DNA of 64,000 nt, taken from assembly GCF_026247885.1 (NCBI RefSeq), contig NZ_CP110921.1:3169501-3233500 (forward strand), in the 5' to 3' direction. Below the pieces are notes generated by a model. It saw only the letters and a list, made by a program, of their open reading frames with translations, was not told the origin of the DNA and ran no database searches. Positions 43,774-51,052 of this stretch are shown one piece after another. Within the stretch, counting starts at the first letter, position 1; every line of letters starts with the position of its first letter. The stretch is from Methylococcus mesophilus. Lineage in GTDB: Bacteria; Pseudomonadota; Gammaproteobacteria; Methylococcales; Methylococcaceae. The translations under genes and the position numbers were made by a program.

Positions 43774-44277
43774 TCACTTACGACAACCCTTGACCTCGTG
43801 CTTCTCGAAAAGATCGGGGAGCAGGACGGGCGTGCGCTGTTCGCCATAGAGAATTCCGCTCGTGGCATCGTAGCCGTCGCCGAGGGTCCCACCGATCGCT
43901 CCGGTCCAACCGCAATCATCGATCGATCGAGGGTCCAGTCCGAACACTTTCCTCACGTATTTTGCGGCATCCTTTTCACACCGGATGCCCTGATCCGAAC
44001 ACCAATCGACGATAGCCCACCAGGCACCGAGAAGCCAGGCGGTGCGTTCCGGGCTCCGAGGAGGCGCGCCAACCGTGGCGTCCGGCCAAGCCCTGCGCCA
44101 TTCCGAGCGGAATTCGTCGAGCCGGTGGGGCGGAAAGTCGATTACCTCTGGAATGTGCGGACTGGGGCTTGGTGCTACCTTCGTGATCGGAGCGGCATGG
44201 GAGATTTCGGAAAGAGTCAAAACCGTCACTGCGGCCACCAGCGCGGACAAGAATCCGCCAAGTATGGATGAACGCAT
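43774..44277 (-). CDS. Secreted protein of unknown function
   Basis: A 167-residue exported protein starting MRSSILGGFLSALVAAVTVL, signal peptide ending near SHA-AP. The mature part contains four Cys residues (WCSDQGIRCEK, DDCGWTGAIG, final GCRK), probably two disulfides, and a conserved-looking WLLGAWWAIVDWC segment. Start 44277 is chosen for the signal peptide; the open frame continues upstream to 44529 without a plausible start. Family not recognised. Confidence 0.6.
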   Translation of the reverse strand: MRSSILGGFLSALVAAVTVLTLSEISHAAPITKVAPSPSPHIPEVIDFPPHRLDEFRSEWRRAWPDATVGAPPRSPERTAWLLGAWWAIVDWCSDQGIRCEKDAAKYVRKVFGLDPRSIDDCGWTGAIGGTLGDGYDATSGILYGEQRTPVLLPDLFEKHEVKGCRK

Positions 44278-44602
44278 CGGTAGGATCCGGGTTAAGTGAA
44301 GTCCGGCGATTTTACCAAGCTGAGAGTGGAGTGCTTCCGAACTGCCAGACATGGGGTAATCGCCAATTCGGTCAGCACTTGTAGTTCGCGCATCCAGCCG
44401 GGATGTCGGAAATGGCGTTGGCGTGGGTTGCGATGATTCCACGTTTGCAATCCCTATCGCCCGCCAATGTCCAGTTCCAACCCGACCCGCTGGAGCCCTT
44501 GATTTTCCTGGGCTCGGCCTCTTGAGCACTCAAGAGCTCGACAGAGAACAGAGAGAGAAATTCGGCCAAATTGAGCTCGAAACAGGTGTTTTCAAGACCG
44601 GC
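44278..44602. other. Intergenic segment before IS copy 3
   Basis: It holds a leftward open frame of up to 65 codons (44569-44372) with a TTG start and three Cys residues near its end (DRDCKRG, PAGCANYKC). It has no clear ribosome site and could be a small exported peptide or a remnant. Otherwise I see nothing here. Confidence 0.3.
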
Positions 44603-44662
44603 TGACCTGCTCCCCGAGATTAGTCCGGTCGTGATGTAGAGTCTGCCTCGATAGGAGGCGGC

Positions 44663-44926
44663 ATGAAGAAGCGTTTCACCGAAGAACAGATCATTGGCAT
44701 CCTGAAGGAAGCCGAAGCCGGCCTAAAAGTAGCGGAGCTGTGCCGCAAGCACGGGCTCAGCGAGGCGACGTACTACAACTGGAAAGCGAAATACGGCGGC
44801 CTGACAGTGTCGGATGCGCAGCGGCTCAAGGCACTGGAGACCGAGAATGCCCGGCTCAAGCGCCTGCTGGCGGAGGCGATGCTGGACAATGCTGCGTTGA
44901 AAGAGGTTGTAGGCCGAAAGTGGTAA
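44663..44926 (+). CDS. IS3-family transposase OrfA (copy 3)
   Basis: 87 residues, same protein as the other copies, with the HTH and leucine-zipper region intact. Confidence 0.95.
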   Translation: MKKRFTEEQIIGILKEAEAGLKVAELCRKHGLSEATYYNWKAKYGGLTVSDAQRLKALETENARLKRLLAEAMLDNAALKEVVGRKW

Positions 44927-45768
44927 GCCCACAAGCCAAGAGGGCGGCGGTCTCCCATCTGATGACAAAGCACCAGATGGGCGTCACGCGGGCTTGTGGG
45001 CTGATCGGTATTTCTCGGTCGCTGTATCGCTACGAAGCTAAGCGGCCAGCAGACCAGGAGCTCAAGGAACGACTGTGCGAATTGGCAGCGCAGAAGCGGC
45101 GCTATGGGTATCGCCGGCTGCACGTGCTACTTTGCCGAGAGGGTTGGGAAATCAACCGAAAGCGCACCTATCGCGTGTATCACGAGGCCGGCCTGATGGT
45201 CCGCAAACGAAAGCGGAAGCGCATTGCCGGCGTGGAGCGCCAAATCAAGGTCGCGCCATCGGCGCCTAACGAGAGTTGGTCTATGGACTATGTTTCGGAC
45301 GGTTTGGCCGATGGTCGGCGGCTGCGGTGCCTGAATATCGTCGATGACTTCACGAAGCAGTGCTTGGCCATCGAAGTCGATACTTCGCTGCCTGGCAGAC
45401 GTGTAGTCGGTGTGCTGCAACGGCTGGCAGAGATCCGCGGATTGCCCAAATCAGTCACCGTCGACAACGGCCCCGAGTTTGCCGGCAAGGCTTTGGATGA
45501 ATGGGCCGATAGCCAAGGACTGTGCTTGAGCTTCATCCAGCCAGGTAAGCCACAGCAGAACGCCTACATCGAAAGCTTCAACGGCAAATTCCGGGATGAA
45601 TGCCTGAACGAGCATTGGTTCGTCTCGATGCGCCATGCTCGCCAAGTCATTGAGGAGTGGCGTCGGGAATACAATGAGCAACGCCCCCACAGTTCGTTGG
45701 CTTACCTGACGCCAGATCAGTTTGCAGACACATTTTTAACCGCAGACTCTATGTCCGTTTCGGACTAA
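44920..45768 (+). CDS. IS3-family transposase OrfB (copy 3)
   Basis: 282 residues with an intact DDE triad, in the -1 frame relative to orfA. Same protein as copy 1. Confidence 0.95.
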   Translation: MVSPQAKRAAVSHLMTKHQMGVTRACGLIGISRSLYRYEAKRPADQELKERLCELAAQKRRYGYRRLHVLLCREGWEINRKRTYRVYHEAGLMVRKRKRKRIAGVERQIKVAPSAPNESWSMDYVSDGLADGRRLRCLNIVDDFTKQCLAIEVDTSLPGRRVVGVLQRLAEIRGLPKSVTVDNGPEFAGKALDEWADSQGLCLSFIQPGKPQQNAYIESFNGKFRDECLNEHWFVSMRHARQVIEEWRREYNEQRPHSSLAYLTPDQFADTFLTADSMSVSD

Positions 45769-45842
45769 ATCGGGGAGCAGGTCACGGCCAGTCAAGAGAC
45801 CAAATGCGCACACCGCGCCAGCCGTGGCCTACAGACGGGCAC

Positions 45843-45868
45843 AAAAAAGCCAGAGAATATTCTCTGGC
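45843..45868 (-). terminator. Hairpin terminator, leftward
   Basis: A perfect 20-base palindrome (GCCAGAGAAT and its complement) at 45849-45868, followed on the minus strand by six T residues. It would end transcripts from the leftward fic gene at 46047. Confidence 0.75.
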
Positions 45869-46046
45869 TTGGTGTCTGGTGGTGTATTCTGGACCTCGGT
45901 TCAAACCCACTCTTATGGCGCATGAGGAACCGTGAGGGAGTTTGTCCGGGGATTGGGAGGATTGACCAACATTTGGGATTCATGAAGGAGAGGACCGCTG
46001 GTATCTCCACTAACCGTGGGTGCCTGTTCCCGAGGGTGCACGGTCA

Positions 46047-47192
46047 TCAGCGTGTCAGCAATTCGATGTAGGGCTGGTAGCTATAGCTGCGGTTGGTTTT
46101 CTGTCCGGTCATTTCGGTTACGATCCCAAGGTCTTCCAGTACCTTCACGGCGGCATTCGCCGTAGGGAAACTCGTGCTCAGTTTCTGCCGCACTCGCTCA
46201 ATGGTGAAGCGGGGCATCATCGGTAGCGTTTCGAACAGGCGGTAGGCGACGGGTCCTGCCTTGGGCGATTCGAGCAGGCGGCGACGATCTGCCGCGACCA
46301 GACTGGCAATGGCAACGATGCCGCGCTCGGCCTCGTTGGCGGCTGTGGCGACACCTTCGAGGAAAAACGCCACCCAGCCTTCCCAATCGCCTCCGGTGCG
46401 GATGTTGGACAGGCGCCGGTAGTACTCGGCCTGATGCTGTTTCAGATAGCCGCTCAGATACATCAGCGGCTCGGACAGCAGGCCCCAGTGTTCCAGCAAA
46501 GCGGCAATCAGCAAGCGCCCGATTCGGCCGTTGCCATCCAGGAAAGGGTGGATGGTTTCGAACTGTGCGTGAACCAGAGCGATTTTCACCAGCGGCGGTA
46601 GTGTGGGCGCCGCCTCGTGGATGAATCGCTCCATGTCGCCAAGGAGCTCTGCCACCTGCTCGGCGGGTGGAGGCACGAAGACCGCATTGCCGGGCCTTGT
46701 ACCGCCGATCCAGTTTTGCGAGTGGCGCAGCTCGCCCGGCTGTTTGCCGGAACCCCGCGCTCCCTCCAGCAGCAGCCCGTGGGCTCCGCATAGCAGGCGC
46801 ACGCTGATGGGAAGGCCACAGGGGCTACGAAGGTTGTCCTGAACCATGCGGAAGGCGCGCAAATAATTGGTGACCTCCTGCACGTCATCGGTGTTGTCGA
46901 CGGCAAAGCCGGCTTCCTCGTCGAATAGATCGGTCAACGTGGCTTGGGTGCCCTCGATTTGCGAAGTGAGCAGGGCTTCCTTGCGGATAGCGCCGTACAG
47001 CAGCCAGTCCACCGAAGGCACCAGTCCCGCTATCCCCGACAGGCGCGCCAGCGCCAGCTCCGCCATGTGGTTGACGGCAACGAATGATTCCGGAGCCAGG
47101 TCTGGATCGCCGGGCGGCAGCGGGTGAGGCACGAAGGCGCGTACGGATTCGCCCAAAGTAGAAGAGATGACGTAAGTCCCGGCTGTGCGCAT
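46047..47192 (-). CDS. Fic-family protein, class II
   Basis: A 381-residue Fic enzyme. N-terminal Fic_N-type region (RTAGTYVISSTLGESVRAFV, ALARLSGIAGLVPSVDWLL) and inhibitory motif TSQIEGTQ near residue 80, with the Glu that blocks ATP. The catalytic motif is HPFLDGNGRIGRLL, and a winged-helix C-terminus follows (RFTIERVRQKLSTSFPTA, AVKVLEDLGIVTEMTG). Start 47192 (MRTAGTYVI) is chosen as the family-like start; an upstream start at 47291 adds 33 residues. It is distinct from the DUF4172 Fic gene at 25 kb. Confidence 0.9.
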   Translation of the reverse strand: MRTAGTYVISSTLGESVRAFVPHPLPPGDPDLAPESFVAVNHMAELALARLSGIAGLVPSVDWLLYGAIRKEALLTSQIEGTQATLTDLFDEEAGFAVDNTDDVQEVTNYLRAFRMVQDNLRSPCGLPISVRLLCGAHGLLLEGARGSGKQPGELRHSQNWIGGTRPGNAVFVPPPAEQVAELLGDMERFIHEAAPTLPPLVKIALVHAQFETIHPFLDGNGRIGRLLIAALLEHWGLLSEPLMYLSGYLKQHQAEYYRRLSNIRTGGDWEGWVAFFLEGVATAANEAERGIVAIASLVAADRRRLLESPKAGPVAYRLFETLPMMPRFTIERVRQKLSTSFPTANAAVKVLEDLGIVTEMTGQKTNRSYSYQPYIELLTR

Positions 47193-47296
47193 TGGGTTAA
47201 AGACTTCTTGTATAGCGACGCCGGATATTAAAGCGCTCTTTAATGGCTCGCGCCACCATGAAAGAAGGCTTTCATCGAACCCGCGCGCCATTTGCC

Positions 47297-47414
47297 AGAT
47301 CAGTGGAACACGGAACCGAACCCGCGTCCGCTTTCAGGAGCAGATAGTAACGCCTTGGCCTTGAGGGCATGGATTCGATGACTTGGCCCAGTCGCTGATC
47401 AACGGGGCGGATCA
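47297..47414. repeat. 118-bp repeat, copy B
   Basis: The partner of 16461-16578 in the same orientation. Here it fills the gap between the fic upstream region and the DUF3883 gene, whose stop lies inside the repeat. The two copies are 30.8 kb apart, at positions that bracket most of the accessory DNA. Confidence 0.75.
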
Positions 47415-50400
47415 GTTCGAGCTATCTCGCTCCACCCACGGTCGAACGTGAACGTCCGGGACTGGCCGACGGGGTTCTGAATTCTCAGCACGCGGGCTTG
47501 TGCGGGATCGGTCGCGTGTTCGACCACGTACAACCAATACGCATCGCCTTTTTCGCAGGCGCAGTCGAATTGTGTGTGCGATAGTCCCACGGGGCGATCT
47601 TCCCAACTGCCCGTCATCGACTTCACTTCCACCCATCGAATCTGCCTGCCACTGCTGTCGGCCTCGTATAGGTCAAAACCGGGGTTGCCATCCGGCGTGC
47701 GTTGCAGCGTGGGTTCGAGCGAAATGATCAGGGTTATGGCCTGATCCTCGATCTTCATCCGTGTTGCCTGATCGAGGCCATCAGGATCGGGCCCTTCGTC
47801 ATCAGGATGAGTGCCGAGGTAGGAAATGAACGGTCTTCCGCCAGCCGAGCCAGGAGTCCGTTTCTCCTGCCCCCCGCTGCTGGCACCGCCACTCTTACTG
47901 CCGCTACCGGTATGGCTACCAGAGCCACCGTGTACCCCGCCGTTGCCCTGACCGCCGCCGCGTGGCGCCCCTGTGCCTGCTCCACCCTGACCGCCGCGTC
48001 CTGCGCCACTCGTTGCGCCGTCGCTGTCCGGGTCGGGCGTTTTTGGCGGAATGTCCGGCATATCGTCGCCGTACAGGTCTTTCGCGTCGTCGTAGACATC
48101 CTCGCCAGGTCGATTGGTGTCGTCCGCCTCTTCTTCGGTCGGAATCTCGTCGGACGGCGCATCACCGGATGAAGCTTCGTCCTCTGGCGGTGCGTCAGTG
48201 ATCCCAAGCCGTGAGGTCAGATCTGCCACGCTGGTAATGCCGAGCTTTCGCAGCAAGTCGAGGGCGGCAGGATCGATACCAACCTCTTTGGCCAGTTGGT
48301 CGATGATTGGTGGCTTGAAGGCGATCTTGCTCAGCAGAAAGGGGTTGGGTTTCCAACCGAGAGTGTCGAACACCACGAGGCCAGGGGGCACCAGTTCGCC
48401 GTTGGCATCGGGCACCCAAGCTCCTTTGTTGAGATAGCGCAGGAAGGCAGCCGGGAAAGGCGGTGTCTTGCGTTCGCCGTAGTGCGACCAGGTGTAGGAG
48501 CCATCGAAGATACCGCGCCCGCGACGCTCTTCGAGATCGCCCAGACTCTCCCAGATCAGTCGGGCGCGCTCGACGCGTTGCTCCGGGGTGAGTTTTGGCA
48601 GAAGCGCAATGAGGTCGTCGAAACCTTGAAGCAGCCAGTCGACGATCCGGTCATTGATGCCCGAGGTTCCCTCGTGGCCCGTTTGCCGACGCAGTTCCAA
48701 CTTTTCATCCCGCGTTAGTGCGTGCGGAGCCTCGACCGGGCGCGGATACCGCAGCGCACCGCACGCTTCCAGCAGTTCGCGCATGCTCTCGCCGCGTAGG
48801 CAGTCGTACTTGTCATCGACGATGAAGACATCGGCCACTCCCGTGAAGAGCTGCTTCAAGCGGTCGGTGGCGACGTAAATGTCGCCGGGCTTGGCGACGT
48901 AGACTTTACCGTCGCCGGCATCGACCACCATCACGAAGGAAGTTTCGCGCAAGGCGGAACGCAGCTTTTCCCTTTGTGCTGTCGAGTCGGTGCTAAACGC
49001 CGAGCGGATGCGTTCGATGTCTGCGGCGTAGGCATCGCCGTCCACATCGACTTCTTCCTCTTGGTACTTCGGCAGGACGTTCCAGATCACGTCATCTACC
49101 GGGTCCGGTTCTGTGATGCCCAGCGAACTCAAGAAATCTCGTGCCTCGGGTGTTGCACACACCGCCCGACGCATCGTCGGGAAGCTGGTGGCGATGTCAC
49201 TGGGCAGGAACGCTCTGGCGTTACCGTTCTCTCGGACGACGACGTGAGTACCGTCTTCGAGGCGGATGAGAGGAACAATGTCGAGGTGGCGGCGCAAGGC
49301 TTTCTCCTGGCCGCTCAGGAATTCGTATAGCCGCAACACCCACTCGTCCGATTGCGCCTCAAGAAACGCCTTGGTCAGGCTCGGCACCAGCTTTGTCGGG
49401 GTGATCTCGTCGATGTCGAGTTCGCGCATCAGGTACTGGCGAATCTCGGGTGCCTTGTCCTGGGTGATGTCGCCTGATAGCCAAGCGGCGACCTTCGAAC
49501 CGAATAGCGCCGCAACCTGTTCCGGGCTGAACAGCTCGCGCAACTCTTGCGTGCGCGCCAGCTTGGCCTGATGGGCGGTGACATGCCTGCTGTCGAAGGT
49601 CGGAAGCAGCGCCTCTTCCTGAAATGCCTGCCGGACGGCATCAAATATTGGCGCAAACCGCGAACCCTTTGGGAACTTCTCGCGGTCAAGCGGCAAGCAG
49701 CGCAACGCTGCAACATCCAGCATTGCCTTGTCGCGCATCCAACGCATCGCCTCCACCAGCAGGCTGGAGGTCTCCTTGACCAGATGCTGGTTCCACGGCT
49801 CGCCGGGCGGAATGTTGTCGCGGCTTGGCGTGGTGCGGTACGGCCCCTGCACGAGAAAGCCAAGGTGGCTCTCAACCACTGTCGGGAAGAAAACTACCAG
49901 CGGCGACTTGGCCAGCGGCTGCACCACCCAGCGACCAGGGTCATCCTTTACCGCCACCAACGAGAAAGCAATTTCCACCCTTCCGACTTTCTGTCCCTCG
50001 GCAGAAAACACGTCGCGGTGGAACACCATCCAGTTCTGATCGACCTCCTGCCGATCATCCTCTGTGCCTATCACCGTGATGAGCTGGACATTGGGGCCAA
50101 GCGATTCGGGGATATTGCGCAAATAGAACCCGGACGCCCCGCCCTCGACGCTCCAGTTGATTTCGTCAATGTGACGCAGGAACAGCAGTGCGCCTGGGCC
50201 CAAGTGGCGGAACCCCGTCGTGATCTCCTGCGCTGCGCTCGCGTCTTCCGGTTTCAGGGGCAGGATGATCTGTGTCTCATCAGCATCGCGCGCCGACGGC
50301 TCCAACCGTTTGGGAAAGACGTAATCCTCAATGGCGAAGTCCTCGTCGCCAGAGTGGATCTCCGGAAGATCGGTGACCGTGTAGACGGACTTGAAGCCGA

Positions 50401-50719
50401 GGCCGAAGCGGCCAATGGAGGACTCGTTCTTGGTGCTCTCGGCGATGTCGCAGACGCTTCGGACGTCGGCCTCGTCGAACGGCTTGCCGAAATGCGAGAG
50501 CGTCAGGCGGGTCGGGTTCAGGGTGAACTCGACCTTTCGTGATTTGTGCCACTCGCCTCGCCGACCGAGCGCGTCCTCGGCGTTTTGCAGCAGTTCGAAG
50601 ATGAAGTGCGTGCGGTCGTCGTACAGACCAGCTGCAAGCCTCCCGGACTTCTGAGCACCTTTGGTGCCGTAGCTCTCCCGGTTCTCCTCGCAAATTGCCT
50701 CGTAGTTGGATGCCACCAC
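47399..50719 (-). CDS. Sacsin-like GHKL ATPase with C-terminal DUF3883 domain
   Basis: About 1106 residues. The N-terminus has an Hsp90/sacsin-type GHKL ATPase: the Asn-bearing box FIFELLQNAEDALG, then ESSIGRFGLGFKSVYTVTDL with the Gly-rich loops. A long middle region follows. Residues ~930-1010 form an acidic then Gly-rich disordered linker. The end matches DUF3883, a nuclease-like fold with GFDLYEADSSGRQIRWVEVK (E-x-K). Start GTG 50719 follows a GAGGGAG site; the open frame up to 51091 was rejected because it overlaps the divergent HTH and helicase genes. It is divergent from the helicase-methylase operon and is probably its partner, acting as a switch or effector. Confidence 0.8.
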   Translation of the reverse strand: MVASNYEAICEENRESYGTKGAQKSGRLAAGLYDDRTHFIFELLQNAEDALGRRGEWHKSRKVEFTLNPTRLTLSHFGKPFDEADVRSVCDIAESTKNESSIGRFGLGFKSVYTVTDLPEIHSGDEDFAIEDYVFPKRLEPSARDADETQIILPLKPEDASAAQEITTGFRHLGPGALLFLRHIDEINWSVEGGASGFYLRNIPESLGPNVQLITVIGTEDDRQEVDQNWMVFHRDVFSAEGQKVGRVEIAFSLVAVKDDPGRWVVQPLAKSPLVVFFPTVVESHLGFLVQGPYRTTPSRDNIPPGEPWNQHLVKETSSLLVEAMRWMRDKAMLDVAALRCLPLDREKFPKGSRFAPIFDAVRQAFQEEALLPTFDSRHVTAHQAKLARTQELRELFSPEQVAALFGSKVAAWLSGDITQDKAPEIRQYLMRELDIDEITPTKLVPSLTKAFLEAQSDEWVLRLYEFLSGQEKALRRHLDIVPLIRLEDGTHVVVRENGNARAFLPSDIATSFPTMRRAVCATPEARDFLSSLGITEPDPVDDVIWNVLPKYQEEEVDVDGDAYAADIERIRSAFSTDSTAQREKLRSALRETSFVMVVDAGDGKVYVAKPGDIYVATDRLKQLFTGVADVFIVDDKYDCLRGESMRELLEACGALRYPRPVEAPHALTRDEKLELRRQTGHEGTSGINDRIVDWLLQGFDDLIALLPKLTPEQRVERARLIWESLGDLEERRGRGIFDGSYTWSHYGERKTPPFPAAFLRYLNKGAWVPDANGELVPPGLVVFDTLGWKPNPFLLSKIAFKPPIIDQLAKEVGIDPAALDLLRKLGITSVADLTSRLGITDAPPEDEASSGDAPSDEIPTEEEADDTNRPGEDVYDDAKDLYGDDMPDIPPKTPDPDSDGATSGAGRGGQGGAGTGAPRGGGQGNGGVHGGSGSHTGSGSKSGGASSGGQEKRTPGSAGGRPFISYLGTHPDDEGPDPDGLDQATRMKIEDQAITLIISLEPTLQRTPDGNPGFDLYEADSSGRQIRWVEVKSMTGSWEDRPVGLSHTQFDCACEKGDAYWLYVVEHATDPAQARVLRIQNPVGQSRTFTFDRGWSEIARTDPPR

Positions 50720-50770
50720 TGCTCCCTCTCGGTCAGGCACCTGCTCGATGCCAAGTTTGCCCAAGTCTGC

Positions 50771-50785
50771 ATATTCTTGGAATAT
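50771..50785. promoter_or_regulatory. Palindrome in the divergent promoter of the defence cluster
   Basis: ATATTC and GAATAT are separated by TTG, in the 108-bp space between the DUF3883 gene and the HTH gene. A small HTH protein is encoded right beside it, so this may be its operator and could control both directions. Confidence 0.5.
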
Positions 50786-50827
50786 TATGACAAGATGTGG
50801 CAGTAAACCAAACACCGCGCAAATGAC

Positions 50828-51052
50828 ATGGGAAAGCCGATGAGCGACCAGCCGAACGAAATCCTCACCCTTGACGAGGTTGCCACCTACCTTAAGGCAG
50901 GCAAGCGTACGGTCTATCGCCTCGCGGCGAGCGGCAAGCTCCCGGCGTTCAAGCTGGGCGGGACGTGGCGCTTCCGACGCGGCGATCTGGACGAGTGGAT
51001 TGCAAGCCGTATCGGCAAGGCGACGGTTGATGACGACGAGGTGGCGGAATGA
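50828..51052 (+). CDS. Small HTH regulator, excisionase/MerR-like (HTH_17)
   Basis: A 74-residue protein (70 if started at ATG 50840). It is a single helix-turn-helix of the excisionase type: EILTLDEVATYLKAGKRTVY, then RLAASGKLPAFKLGGTWRFR and RGDLDEWIA. Its stop overlaps the helicase ATG (ATGA), so it is the first gene of the operon and likely regulates it. Confidence 0.88.
   Translation: MGKPMSDQPNEILTLDEVATYLKAGKRTVYRLAASGKLPAFKLGGTWRFRRGDLDEWIASRIGKATVDDDEVAE

Larger units (their letters stand above)
44603..45784 (+). mobile_element. IS3-family insertion sequence, copy 3, with CGGC target duplication
   Basis: 1182 bp, rightward. CGGC flanks both ends (44599-44602 and 45785-45788). Encoded proteins are identical to those of copy 1. 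It is in inverted orientation relative to copies 2 and 4. Confidence 0.96.
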
